A model generated the notes under the pieces. The model was not told where the DNA came from and made no database searches. It saw only the letters and a list, made by a program, of their open reading frames with translations. Below, piece by piece: positions 54,708 to 63,927 of a stretch of DNA of 64,000 nt; the first letter of the stretch is position 1, and the number at the start of each line of letters is the position of its first letter. Source of the stretch: Streptomyces sp. XD-27 (lineage in GTDB: Bacteria; Actinomycetota; Actinomycetes; Streptomycetales; Streptomycetaceae). The stretch covers positions 3,286,001 through 3,350,000 of the forward strand of contig NZ_CP130713.1 in the NCBI RefSeq assembly GCF_030553055.1. Reading direction: 5' to 3'. The position numbers were made by a program, and so were the translations under genes.

Positions 54708-56180
54708 TCAGACGCCCAGGCCGCCGGTGGCGGGCAGGGTCGGGAGCTCGGCCGGAACGGTCGGCAGCTCGGCCGGAACGGTGGGCAGGTCCGCCGGGAC
54801 GGCCGGGACGGTCGGCAGGTCAGCCGGGACGGTCGGCAGCGCGGTCGGGACAGCCGGAACGGTCGGCAGCTCGGCCGGGACGGCGGGCACCTCAGCCGGG
54901 ACAGCCGGGACGGTCGGCAGGTCAGCCGGGACGGTCGGCAGCGCGGTCGGGACGGCCGGGACGGTGGGCAGCTCGGCCGGGACGGCGGGCACGCTCGGGA
55001 CGGCCGGCACGCTCGGGACGGTGCCCGGCAGGCCCGGCAGCACCGGCAGCGCCGGGATGTTGGCGGCGTCGGTCAGGTCGGCGGGCAGGGCCGGGACGCC
55101 CGGGGTGCCCGGCACGGCCCGCTGGACACCGGCGGTGGCGTCGGCGGCGGTGGCCTGCGCGTCGGCGACGACGACGGTGACCAGGTCCTGGGCGAACGGG
55201 GCGGCGTCGGCGGCCACGCCGTTCGCCAGGGTCTGCGCGTCGGCGGTCACGCCGGTGGCCAGGGTCTGGGCCTTGCCGACCGCACCGGTGGCGAAGACCT
55301 GCACGCCGCCGACGGTCCGCTGGGCGAACGGCACGGTGCGGCCGGTCACGTGGCCGGCCAGCTCGCCGACGTTGCCGACCGCCTGCTCGGCCACCGGCAG
55401 CACCTGGACGACGACGCGGTGCGCGAGGGGCGGCAGCACGTCGGTGGCGGTCTGGTCGACGGTCGGCCGGGCCTCGGCGATGACCTGCCTGGCGGCGCCG
55501 GTCAGCTCCTCGGGGCGGACGCCCGCGCCGGACAGGGCGGACAGCAGGTTGTCGGCGGAGCCGGGGGTGGCGGGCAGCTCGGCCGGGAGCTGCGGAACGG
55601 CGGGCGCGGCCGGGACCGACGGGACGGCGGGCGCGCCCGGCAGGGAGCCGAGGACCGGGATGTTGGGAACGACGCCGGGGACCTCGCCGGTGGGCAGGTC
55701 CAGGTCGGCACCCTTGGCCGTCTTCTTGGCCGTCTTCTCGGCCTGCTTGCCGGTCTTCTTGACCGTCTTCACAGCCTTGTTCACGTCGGCGTTCTTCGCC
55801 TGGCCCGTGACGCCGTCGAGCGCGCCGAGACCGTCGACACCGTCGAGCGCGTCGGCGCCGCCCAGGCCGTCGATCGCGCCGGTGGCGCCGGAGACGTCCG
55901 GCAGGCCGCCGCCCACGGTGCCGTCGACCGTGTCGGTCGCCTTCGCCTTCGCGCCGTCCACGGCGCCCTTCACGGTGTCGGTCGCGCCGGTCGCCCCGGA
56001 GAGGTCGGGGGCGGGCAGGGCGCCCTTGGCCGTGTCGGTGGCACCGGTCACCGAGCTGGTGACGCTGTCGGTGGAGGGGACGGCCGGCAGCTCGTCGGCG
56101 CTCGCGGCGGCGGTACCCAGGGCCCAGATACCGGTGGCGGTGGCGGCGACGAGGATGGAGCGACGCAGGTTCTTGCGCAT
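54708..56180 (-). CDS. Secreted repeat-rich protein
   Basis: A 490-aa exported protein. Signal peptide at residues 1-28 (ILVAATATGIWALGTAAASA). The middle is Ala/Val/Asp/Gly-rich with helical segments (GKAQTLATGVTADAQTLANGVAADA). The C-terminal ~110 residues are Pro/Val/Ala/Leu repeats (LPTVPAVPTALPTVPADLPTVPAV). The end is LPTLPATGGLGV, containing an LPATGG sortase-like motif, but without the membrane helix and basic tail needed for sorting. I recognise no enzyme domain; a structural envelope role is likely. Next upstream is a second secreted protein gene. Confidence 0.75.
   Translation of the reverse strand: MRKNLRRSILVAATATGIWALGTAAASADELPAVPSTDSVTSSVTGATDTAKGALPAPDLSGATGATDTVKGAVDGAKAKATDTVDGTVGGGLPDVSGATGAIDGLGGADALDGVDGLGALDGVTGQAKNADVNKAVKTVKKTGKQAEKTAKKTAKGADLDLPTGEVPGVVPNIPVLGSLPGAPAVPSVPAAPAVPQLPAELPATPGSADNLLSALSGAGVRPEELTGAARQVIAEARPTVDQTATDVLPPLAHRVVVQVLPVAEQAVGNVGELAGHVTGRTVPFAQRTVGGVQVFATGAVGKAQTLATGVTADAQTLANGVAADAAPFAQDLVTVVVADAQATAADATAGVQRAVPGTPGVPALPADLTDAANIPALPVLPGLPGTVPSVPAVPSVPAVPAELPTVPAVPTALPTVPADLPTVPAVPAEVPAVPAELPTVPAVPTALPTVPADLPTVPAVPADLPTVPAELPTVPAELPTLPATGGLGV
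54724..55035. repeat. Minisatellite in the 3' end of the secreted protein gene
   Basis: Units of 15 and 24 bp built on GGGACGGTCGGCAGGTCAGC and GGAACGGTCGGCAGCTCGGC recur about 15 times. A larger block of roughly 117-130 bp is nearly duplicated (around 54770-54880 and 54905-54985). All are in frame and code for Pro/Val/Ala/Leu repeats. Confidence 0.85.
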
Positions 56181-56276
56181 GATGAGGGAAGTCCTTCGAA
56201 TTCAGGAGGATTGGCGAATGGGCAGACCTGTCCACCCCCGCGCGGCAGGTCTCAGCAGACGGGGGAAAGGTCTGCC

Positions 56277-57128
56277 CTAGCCAGGGAATTCGAGGACTTC
56301 GTTGTACCGCTCGCGCGTCGCGGCAGAGCTGCCGGCGCCGACCGCGCCGCGGGCGAGCCCGAAGCGCGTGGTGTCATACGGCGGCAGGGCGGCGTGCTGG
56401 TCCCCGCCTCGGGAACCGCTGTTGTCGCCGCTGATCTGGGACGCCGTTCCGCAGGGGGCCTGCGGAAGACGGCCCTGCGTCGGGGCACCGCCGGGAAGGC
56501 CGCTGTCGGCGGCGCCGGCGAAGGCAGTGTGGTGGCGCGTGGAGTCGTGGGACGCGCTGTCCGGCGCGTCGGTACGCGCCCAACTGGCCTGCCACACAAG
56601 GGATTCGGCGGCATCGGCCGCCGGGCGGCGGTCGCCGTCGGAGGCCCGGTCGCGCTGCTGCGCACGGGCGTCGTCCTGGCGCTGACCGCCGTGCTCGGGC
56701 GCGTCGGTGTGCGCGCCGGTGTCCGCGTCGAGCCCGTCGGCGGGCAGCCGTACGGGCAGCGTGTCGGCGGTGTCCCGCACGACGTCGACGACCGGCTCCG
56801 CGACCTTCCGCGTCTGCTCCTCGACCGGCTGCGCCGCGGTCCGCAGGGTGCTTCCCGCGGTCTTCACGGTCGTGGCCGACGCCTGCGCGCCGTCCTCGGT
56901 CCGCTCCCGCATGGTGTCGGCGGAGCCGGAGTCGAACAGCCGGGACGCGCCCGGCCGCTGCTCGTCCGCGTCGCCGAGTCCGCCCTGCTCCGCCGCGTGC
57001 GCGCTGCCGCCGAAGACGGCCGCGAGCACCAGGAAGCCCCCGAGGAAGAGCATCCCCAGCAGCGCCCGCCGCAGCGCCACCGTGCGCGAGGTGCGCACGG
57101 CGGCGGATGCTGCGGAAGCGACAGACAA
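56277..57128 (-). CDS. Secreted protein of unknown function
   Basis: A ~283-aa exported protein. The N-terminus has ASRT-like basic residues and a long hydrophobic stretch (LLGMLFLGGFLVLAAVFGGSAHAAE), with cleavage after SAHA. The mature part is hydrophilic and disordered-looking (Asp/Arg/Gln-rich, EEQTRKVAEPVVDVVRDTADTLPVRLPADGLD). TTG 57128 has GGGAAGG eight bases upstream and gives SVASAASAAV as the start; GTG codons at 57164 or 57098 are alternatives. It is followed by the secreted repeat protein on the same strand; they may act together. Confidence 0.7.
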   Translation of the reverse strand: MSVASAASAAVRTSRTVALRRALLGMLFLGGFLVLAAVFGGSAHAAEQGGLGDADEQRPGASRLFDSGSADTMRERTEDGAQASATTVKTAGSTLRTAAQPVEEQTRKVAEPVVDVVRDTADTLPVRLPADGLDADTGAHTDAPEHGGQRQDDARAQQRDRASDGDRRPAADAAESLVWQASWARTDAPDSASHDSTRHHTAFAGAADSGLPGGAPTQGRLPQAPCGTASQISGDNSGSRGGDQHAALPPYDTTRFGLARGAVGAGSSAATRERYNEVLEFPG

Positions 57129-57268
57129 GAGAGGGGCCTTCCCAAAGGATGCGGACAAGAGCACACAGACCAGGTGAGGTCAGAGAGGATCGGTCGGACG
57201 GAGAACGACACGTCTCGGCCGGTGGCTTGATCCTTGCATGACCACCGGGGGGCGGCGCAACCCCCCGG

Positions 57269-58528
57269 TTACCGATGCTCCGCCTTGTCCGGTATCGGCA
57301 ATTGGCGCTTCTCGATGGCCGCCGCCATCACCTCGGGGAACAGGTCAGGCGTGCAGGCGAAGGCAGGCGCGCCGAGCCCGGCGAGCGCCGCCGCGTGCGC
57401 GCGGTCGTACGACGGCGCGCCCTCGTCGGACAGCGCGAGCAGCGTCACGAACTGCACGCCGGACGCCTTCATCGCCGCGACCCGGCTCAGCATCTCGTTC
57501 CGTATCCCGCCCTCGTACAGGTCGCTGATGAGGACGACGACGGTGTCGGCGGGCCGGGTGATCCGCGACTGGCAGTACGCCAGCGCCCGGTTGATGTCCG
57601 TGCCGCCGCCGAGCTGGGTGCCGAAGAGGACGTCCACCGGGTCCTCGAGCTGGTCGGTCAGGTCCACGACGGCGGTGTCGAAGACGACCAGGCGGGTGGC
57701 GAGGGAGCGCATCGAGGCGAGGACGGCGCCGAACACGGACGCGTAGACGACGGAGGCGGCCATCGAGCCGGACTGGTCGATGCACAGGATCACCTCCTTG
57801 CGGACGCCGCGTGCGGCCCGCCCGTAGCCGACAAGGCGTTCGGGGATGACGGTGCGGTGCTCGGGGAGGTAGTTCTTGAGGTTGGCCCGGATGGTGCGGT
57901 CCCAGTCGATGTCGCGGTGGCGCGGGCGGCTGATGCGCGCGGACCGGTCGAGGGCGCCGGTGAGCGTGGCCCGGGTCCGGGTGGCCAGCCGCTTCTCCAG
58001 GTCCGCCACGACCTTGCGGACGACGGCGCGCGCCGTCTCCTTGGTGGTCTCCGGCATCGCCTTGTTGAGCGACAGCAGCGTGCCGACGAGATGGACGTCC
58101 GCCTCGACGGCCTCCAGCATCTCGGGCTCCAGCAGCAGGGCGGACAGGCCGAGCCGGTCGATCGCGTCGCGCTGCATGACCTGGACGACGGACGTGGGGA
58201 AGTAGCCGCGGATGTCGCCCAGCCAGCGCGCCACCTGAGGCGCGCCGGCGCCGAGCCCGGCCGAGCGCGGGCCGCCCGCCGCGCCCTGGCCGCCGCGGCC
58301 GGTGCCGTCCTTGGCGGCCGCGCCGTACAGCGCCTCCAGGGTGCGATCCATGGCGGCGTCGCGGCCGCTCAGCGCGTACCCGGTGCCGTCGGCGCCGGCG
58401 CCGGAGCCCGCGTCGCCTTCGCCGCCCAGCACGAGCCGCCAGCGGCGCAGCCGTTCTCGCGCGGCGTCGGTGTCGTTCATGCCGGATGTCGTGGTCGTGC
58501 CCTTCGTGCTGTCCGTCCTGCCCGTCAT
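57269..58528 (-). CDS. VWA-domain protein (YehP-like)
   Basis: A 419-aa protein. The C-terminal von Willebrand A domain has an intact MIDAS (DQSGSM at residues 251-256, then GGGTDINRAL and ISDLYEGG). The N-terminal ~240 residues are helical. With the MoxR ATPase, DUF5682 and SWIM proteins next to it, the set parallels E. coli yehP/L/M/Q. ATG 58528 overlaps the DUF5682 stop (TGATG). Last gene of the minus-strand operon. MoxR-VWA pairs commonly act as chaperone-like remodelling machines; the target is not known. Confidence 0.9.
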   Translation of the reverse strand: MTGRTDSTKGTTTTSGMNDTDAARERLRRWRLVLGGEGDAGSGAGADGTGYALSGRDAAMDRTLEALYGAAAKDGTGRGGQGAAGGPRSAGLGAGAPQVARWLGDIRGYFPTSVVQVMQRDAIDRLGLSALLLEPEMLEAVEADVHLVGTLLSLNKAMPETTKETARAVVRKVVADLEKRLATRTRATLTGALDRSARISRPRHRDIDWDRTIRANLKNYLPEHRTVIPERLVGYGRAARGVRKEVILCIDQSGSMAASVVYASVFGAVLASMRSLATRLVVFDTAVVDLTDQLEDPVDVLFGTQLGGGTDINRALAYCQSRITRPADTVVVLISDLYEGGIRNEMLSRVAAMKASGVQFVTLLALSDEGAPSYDRAHAAALAGLGAPAFACTPDLFPEVMAAAIEKRQLPIPDKAEHR

Positions 58529-61229
58529 CAGGCCGCCCCTGTCCGTGGGTTCGTGTGGCGGTGGTCGTCGCCGAGCCCCAGCAGCAGGTGGAGCGTGGGG
58601 AGTACGGCGACCGCGCGGTCGTGGTCCAGGCCCGGGCCGAACCCGGGGCGGGCGGCTCGGCCGCGGACCGCGCGCCGCCCGGGGCGGCGGGGCCCGCGCC
58701 CCGGCGGACCAGTTCGCCCAACGTGCGGCGGATGCCCGCCTCGTACGCGGAGAACGTGCGGCGCAGCAGGGGCAGCACGTCCGTGAACGCGCCGGCGGGC
58801 ACGCTGGTGAGCCAGCCGTCGAGGAGGGCCAGCAGCCGTTCGTCGTGGACCAGGAGCATGCCGCCGCCCGCTCCCCCTCCGGCGAACCCCTCGATCCACG
58901 CGGCGGCTTCGGGCGGCTCGGTGCCCGGCGAGAGCGCGAGCCGCATCAGCCGGGCCGCCTCGCCCTCGGCCAGCCGGCCGTCGTCCAGCAGCAGCCGGGT
59001 GGCCCGGCCGCGCAGCAGTCCGGGGACGCTGTCGCGGTCGGCGAGGACGCGGAGCGCGCCGGTCCAGCGAACCCGCAGTCCGTCGTCGGCCAGCAGCCCG
59101 ATGGCCTGGTGGACGGCCTCCATATGGGTGCGCAGCTCCGCCGCGCCGTCCGCGTCCAGCCCGGCGCAGGCCGGGGGCAGGCCGACGATGACCCGCTCCG
59201 CGAGCCCGGTGGCCACCTCGGCCAGCGCCGCCGTGCCGGTGCCGCGCACGTCGCCGTACCGCACGGAGCGGACCAGGGCGGGCAGCGCCTGCGCGAGGTG
59301 CCCGACGTCCGCGTCGAGCGCGGCCCGGTCGGCGAGCGCGCGCATCACGACGGGCAGGGCGTCGGTGAGGTCGGCGAGCAGGCAGCGCTCGGCCAGCTCG
59401 GTGATCTCGGCGAGCGCCGCCGCCCCCACGGCCTGGCTCTGCGCCTTGGCGGTGGCGGCGGACACCACGGTGGTGCCCCAGACGCCCGCCTCCGCGACCC
59501 GTACCGACAACTCCGGCTCCCAGCGCAGCCGCCAGCTCTCCCGGAAGGTGCCGGTGGTGCCGCGCGCCGGGCGGGCGGGGGTGCCCCAGTCGACGCTGAG
59601 GAGCCGCAGCCGGTGCAGCAGGCGGCTGCGCGCGGCGTCGTTGTCCTTGCGGAGGTCCAGCTCCAGCTCGCGCTCCGCCGCCTCGGGCTTGAGGCGCAGC
59701 GTGCGCTGGGCGCGAGTCAGGTCGCGCTGGAGCGGAACCGCAGGGGCGGAGTCCGGCACCTCGCCGAGGACGTCGCCGACGACGAGCCGGTCCCGTACGA
59801 GCGCGAGCGGCACGTCGGAGCCGTCGCACATCACCGCGCGCACCGCGTCGAGGGTCTCGGCGAGCCCGGCGAGCGGACGGCCACGCATGACGGCGAGGGT
59901 CTCGGCGAGCCGTACGGCTTCGATGACATGGGCGGAGGAGACGGGGAGGTCCTCGGCGCGGAGGAGGTTGGCGACCTCGGTCAGCCAGCGCTCGATGGGC
60001 CGGTCGGGGGCGCGGAAGAGGTGGCCGTACCAGCCGGGTGAGGTGATTCCGGCGCCGTACCCGCTGGCGCGGGAGAGCCGGCGGTGGGTCCACGGCACCC
60101 AGCTCAGCTCGGCCTTGACCTTGGGCAGGCCCTTGAGGAGCGCGCGGTCGGCGGTCACGGTGGTCTTCTCGGACAGCGCGGGTACGTGCCAGGCCCCGCA
60201 GACGACGGCGACCCCGTCCCCGAACTCCCGCCGCGCCTCCCGCAACCGCAACCGCATGTGCGCCTCGCGCACGGCGTCGTGGGGCTGCCCCCCATGCCCG
60301 TACGCGGCCCGCAGAGCACCCATGGCCTCCGCCAGCGCCACGAACGGCGCGAGCGCGGAGCGAATCGCCGCGGAACCGTGCGGTGCGGCGTCCCCAGGCG
60401 CGGCGTCCCCAGGCGCGTCTTCCGGCGCGCCGGCACGGTCAGCCCTCGTCGCCGCGCCCGTCGCCCCCGCGCCCGTCGCGGCGTCGCGCTCGGACGGGGC
60501 GTCACCCGCCGTGGCGGGTGCGGCCTCCGGGGCGGGGCGCGGGCCGGAGGCGCGGTGTTCGATGACGTCCTCCCACCAGCGCTCCGGGTCGTCGTAGCCG
60601 GCGGCCTGGGCGAGTGCGGCGAGCGGGTCGACGCGCGGGTCCGCCGGGCCGACACCGTCCGCCGGGGCGTTCGGGGGCGGCTCCGCGGCCGTGGCGGGGC
60701 CCGGCGCGTACGTCCCCGCGCCGTCGGGCGGCGGCTCGGGCCGCCCGGCGCCCTCGTCACCCCGGGCACCGTCGCCAGGTTCGGCGCCGTCGCCGCGGGC
60801 GCCCTCGGTGGCGCTGCCGGGACCCTCGCCACGCTCGGCCTTCTCGGCGCCTTCGGCGCCGTTCCGCTCGGCCAGCGCCAGCGACACCGCCGCCGGGAGG
60901 TCGATGAACCGGACCGGAACCTCGTGGGTCAGCGCCCACCGCATGGCCACCCATTCCGGCGAGAACTCGGCCAGCGGCCAGAACGCGGCGCGGCCCGGGT
61001 CGTCGGCGGCGTGGGCCAGCAGCGCGACCGGCGGGCGCATGCCGTCCTCGGCGGCGAGGCCGATCAGCGCGTCCGCCTCCGGTGGCCCCTCGATGAGCAC
61101 GGCGCTCGGCCGGCAGGCGTCCAGCGCCGCGCGGACGGCCCGCGCGGAGCCGGGGCCGTGGTGCCGTATGCCCAGCAGCACCGGGCCGCCGCCGGGCCCG
61201 CGGGCCGCGTGCGGCGATGGGGTCGTCAC
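58528..61229 (-). pseudogene. DUF5682-family protein (YehM-like), frameshifted near its C-terminus
   Basis: About 900 aa if repaired. The N-terminus (LLGIRHHGPGSARAVRAALDACRP, LIEGPPEADALI) and the VVCGAWHVPAL and PWTHRRLSRASGYGAGITSPGWYGHLF segments identify the family. A disordered Ala/Gly/Pro/Glu insertion occupies residues ~125-230. From ~58700 the frame loses sense, while the -1 frame reads HDRAVAVLPTLHLLLGLGDDH and stops at 58528, overlapping the VWA start. One missing base in a G/C run near 58650-58700 would restore it. GTG start overlaps the MoxR stop (GTGA). Confidence 0.82.
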
Positions 61230-62365
61230 GCGCTCACCTCACGGCACGCCCGGTAGAAGTCCTTCCACCCTTCCCGTTCGCGGACGACCGCCTCCAGATA
61301 CTCCTGCCAGATCACGCGGTCGGCGGCCGGGTCGCGGACCACCGCGCCGAGGATGCCCGCGGCCACGTCCCCGGCGCGCAGCACGCCGTCGCCGAAGTGC
61401 GCGGCCAGCGCCAGCCCGCCGGTGACCACGGAGATCGCCTCCGCCGTGGACAGCGTGCCGGAGGGCGACTTGAGCTTCGTACGCCCATCCGCCGTGACGC
61501 CGTCCCGCAGCTCCCGGAAGACCGTGACCACCCTGCGGATCTCGTCCACGCCCTCGGGCAGCCGGGGCAGGTCCAGGGAGCGGCCGAGCTGCTCGACGCG
61601 CCGCGCGACGATGTCGACCTCCGCCTCGGCGGTCGCGGGCAGTGGCAGCACCACCGTGTTGAACCGGCGGCGCAGCGCGCTGGAGAGCTCGTTGACCCCG
61701 CGGTCGCGGTCGTTGGCCGTGGCGATCAGGTTGAAGCCGCGGACGGCCTGCACCTCCTCCCCCAGCTCCGGGATCGGCAGGATCTTCTCGGACAGCACCG
61801 TGATCAGGGTGTCCTGTACATCGGCGGGGATACGGGTCAGCTCCTCGACCCGCGCGGTCATGCCCTCCGCCATCGCCCGCATCACCGGGCTGGGCACGAG
61901 CGCGTCGCGGCTGGGGCCGTGGGCGAGCAGCTGCGCGTAGTTCCAGCCGTAGCGGATGGCCTCCTCGGGGGTGCCCGCGGTGCCCTGGACCAGCAGCGTC
62001 GAGTCGCCGCTGACCGCCGCCGCCAGGTGCTCGGACACCCAGGTCTTGGCCGTGCCGGGGACCCCCAGCAGGAGCAGCGCCCGGTCGGTGGCCAGCGTCG
62101 TCACGGCGACCTCGATGATGCGGCGGGGGCCCACGTACTTGGGCGTGATCACAGAGCCGTCGGGCAGGGTGCCGCCGAGCAGATACGTGGCGACGGCCCA
62201 GGGCGAGAGCCGCCAGCGGGCGGGGCGCGGTCGGTCGTCAGCCGCGGCGAGCGCCGCGAGTTCGTCGGCGAAGGCGTCTTCCGCGTGCGGGCGCAGGGCC
62301 GTCTCCGCCGCCGCGTTCACCGTGTTCGTGGTGTGTGTCGTGGGTCCGGGCGCAGTCGTGGTCAC
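61226..62365 (-). CDS. MoxR-type AAA+ ATPase (YehL-like)
   Basis: A 379-aa AAA+ ATPase. Walker A GVPGTAKT at residues 101-108, a Walker B/sensor region (FNLIATANDRDRGVNELSSALRRRF) with the arginine finger, and AAA lid segments at the C-terminus. The N-terminal ~50 residues are a flexible Thr/Ala-rich tail. GTG start with GGGGGA upstream. It heads a minus operon MoxR-DUF5682-VWA and is divergent from the SWIM gene. A PafBC-type promoter with -35 TTGTCAGTG is placed ~60 bp upstream. Confidence 0.92.
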   Translation of the reverse strand: MTTTAPGPTTHTTNTVNAAAETALRPHAEDAFADELAALAAADDRPRPARWRLSPWAVATYLLGGTLPDGSVITPKYVGPRRIIEVAVTTLATDRALLLLGVPGTAKTWVSEHLAAAVSGDSTLLVQGTAGTPEEAIRYGWNYAQLLAHGPSRDALVPSPVMRAMAEGMTARVEELTRIPADVQDTLITVLSEKILPIPELGEEVQAVRGFNLIATANDRDRGVNELSSALRRRFNTVVLPLPATAEAEVDIVARRVEQLGRSLDLPRLPEGVDEIRRVVTVFRELRDGVTADGRTKLKSPSGTLSTAEAISVVTGGLALAAHFGDGVLRAGDVAAGILGAVVRDPAADRVIWQEYLEAVVREREGWKDFYRACREVSA

Positions 62366-62410
62366 AGTTCCCCCAACTCGTCACTCAGTCCGTTTCCGGA
62401 TGCGTGTCCC

Positions 62411-62492
62411 ACCCTGCACCAGCCCACTGACAATCCGTCCGGGCCCAACAAACCCGCAGGTCAGGGCGATTGTCAGTGGGTGGCCGTACTGT
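62411..62492. promoter_or_regulatory. Two divergent RecA-NDp/PafBC-type promoters
   Basis: Plus: TTGTCAGTG at 62470-62478, eight bases, then TACTGT at 62487-62492, an exact fit to the PafBC-dependent pattern TTGTCRGTG-N8-TAnnnT, ending seven bases before the SWIM ATG (leaderless). Minus: TTGTCAGTG (62433 to 62425), eight bases, then CAGGGT (62416 to 62411), a near fit with C for T at the first position, 45 bases before the MoxR GTG. The two -35 elements are part of a 13-bp perfect inverted repeat (CCCACTGACAATC, 62423-62435, and GATTGTCAGTGGG, 62468-62480). Confidence 0.75.
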
Positions 62493-62499
62493 CGTAGAC

Positions 62500-63927
62500 A
62501 TGAATCCGCAGGGGGAACGCTGGACGGCGGAACAGGTGCTCTCGCTCGCTCCTGACGCCGCATCACGCAAGGCGGGAAGCAAGCTGGCCGCGGCCGGGCC
62601 CTGGTCGGGGACCGGAGCGGCGACCGTGGCGACGGAAGGGCGCGGCGGACAGGCTCTGTGGGGCCTGTGCAAGGGCAGCGGCAGCACGCCCTACCAGACG
62701 ATCGTCGACCTCGGCGGGCCGGACGGCCCGGGATACACGTGCAGTTGCCCGAGCCGGAAGTTCCCGTGCAAGCACGCGCTGGGCCTGCTTCTGCTGTGGG
62801 CGGGCGAGACGGGAGAAGGGGGCGTGCGGGAGGCGGAGGGGCCTCCGGAGTGGGCCGAGCCGTGGCTGAGCGGGCGGCGTGAGCGCGCGGAGCGCCGGGC
62901 CACCGAGGCGGCGGACGGTCCTGGCGGGGCCGCCGGTCCGGGCGGAGGCGGCGGTGCGGGAGCCGCCGTTCCGGCCGCGGCCGGGCGGCGGGCCGAACAG
63001 CGGGCGCGGCGGATCACCGCGGGCGCCACGGAGCTGGAGCAGCGGCTGGCCGACCTGCTGCGCGGCGGACTGGCCGAGGTCGGCGACAGCCATCCCGACC
63101 TGTGGGACGAGACCGCGGCCCGCATGGTCGACGCCCAGGCGCCGGGCCTCGGCGCGCGCGTGCGCGAGCTGGGGGCGGTGCGCGCCTCCGGCCCCGGCTG
63201 GCCCGCCCGGCTTCTGGAGGAGTGCGCCCTCACCCATCTGCTCAACCGCGGCTATCTCCATATGGACGCGCTGGCACCGGAGTTGGCGGCGACGACCCGG
63301 TCGCGGGTCGGCATCACCATGAACGCCGCGGAGGTGCTGTCCTCCGGCCCGGCCGTGCGGGACCGCTGGCTGGTCCTGGGCCGGCAGGACAGCAGCGACG
63401 GCAAGGTCACCACGCGCCGGGTCTGGCTGCGCGGCGAGCGCACGGACCGGATGGCGTTGCTGCTGTCCTTCGGCGCGGCCGGACGGCCGCCCGAACCCGC
63501 CCCGCCCACCGGCCTCGTCGTGGACGCGGACCTCGTCTACTACCCCTCCGCCCGCCCGCTGCGGGCGGCGCTCGGCACCCGCCACGGACAACCGTCGCCG
63601 CCGTCGGACGCGTCGGCCGTACCGCACGGCGTCGACATCCCCACCGCCCTGGCGGGGTACGGGGCGGCGCTGCGTGACGACCCGTGGCTGGACGCCTGGC
63701 CCACCGTCCTGACCGGCGTCACCCCGATACCGGGCCCGGACGGCTGGCAGCTCGCGGACGCCCGGACGGCCTCCGCGCTTCCGGTGGACCCGCGCTGCCT
63801 GGCGCGTACGAACCTGTGGCAGCTGACGGCCGTGTCGGGAGGCGGCCCGGTCACGGTCTTCGGCGAGTGCGGCCACCGGGGCTTCGCGCCGCTCACCACG
63901 TGGGACCCGCAGCCCGTATCGCTGTGA
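62500..63927 (+). CDS. SWIM zinc-finger protein (YehQ-like)
   Basis: A 475-aa protein. The SWIM finger CxCx6CxH is complete: C81, C83, C90 and H92 (YTCSCPSRKFPCKHALGL). The region between residues ~135 and 180 is a Gly/Ala-rich linker; the remainder is a large uncharacterised domain (LEERLADLLRGGLAEVGD-like start, EECALTHLLNRGYLHMDAL, ending GHRGFAPLTTWDPQPVSL). SWIM domains bind DNA or proteins. ATG 62500 lies seven bases after a PafBC-type -10, so the message is likely leaderless. Divergent from the MoxR-DUF5682-VWA operon. Confidence 0.88.
   Translation: MNPQGERWTAEQVLSLAPDAASRKAGSKLAAAGPWSGTGAATVATEGRGGQALWGLCKGSGSTPYQTIVDLGGPDGPGYTCSCPSRKFPCKHALGLLLLWAGETGEGGVREAEGPPEWAEPWLSGRRERAERRATEAADGPGGAAGPGGGGGAGAAVPAAAGRRAEQRARRITAGATELEQRLADLLRGGLAEVGDSHPDLWDETAARMVDAQAPGLGARVRELGAVRASGPGWPARLLEECALTHLLNRGYLHMDALAPELAATTRSRVGITMNAAEVLSSGPAVRDRWLVLGRQDSSDGKVTTRRVWLRGERTDRMALLLSFGAAGRPPEPAPPTGLVVDADLVYYPSARPLRAALGTRHGQPSPPSDASAVPHGVDIPTALAGYGAALRDDPWLDAWPTVLTGVTPIPGPDGWQLADARTASALPVDPRCLARTNLWQLTAVSGGGPVTVFGECGHRGFAPLTTWDPQPVSL

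Noticed and set aside
54708..54740. Functional sortase-anchored protein
   Set aside because: After LPATGG only three residues remain; there is no hydrophobic span or basic tail.
57345..58640. Continuation of the DUF5682 frame for 1294 codons
   Set aside because: Past ~58650 the sequence is Arg/Gly-rich nonsense antisense in frame to the VWA gene; the real C-terminus is in the -1 frame and stops at 58528.
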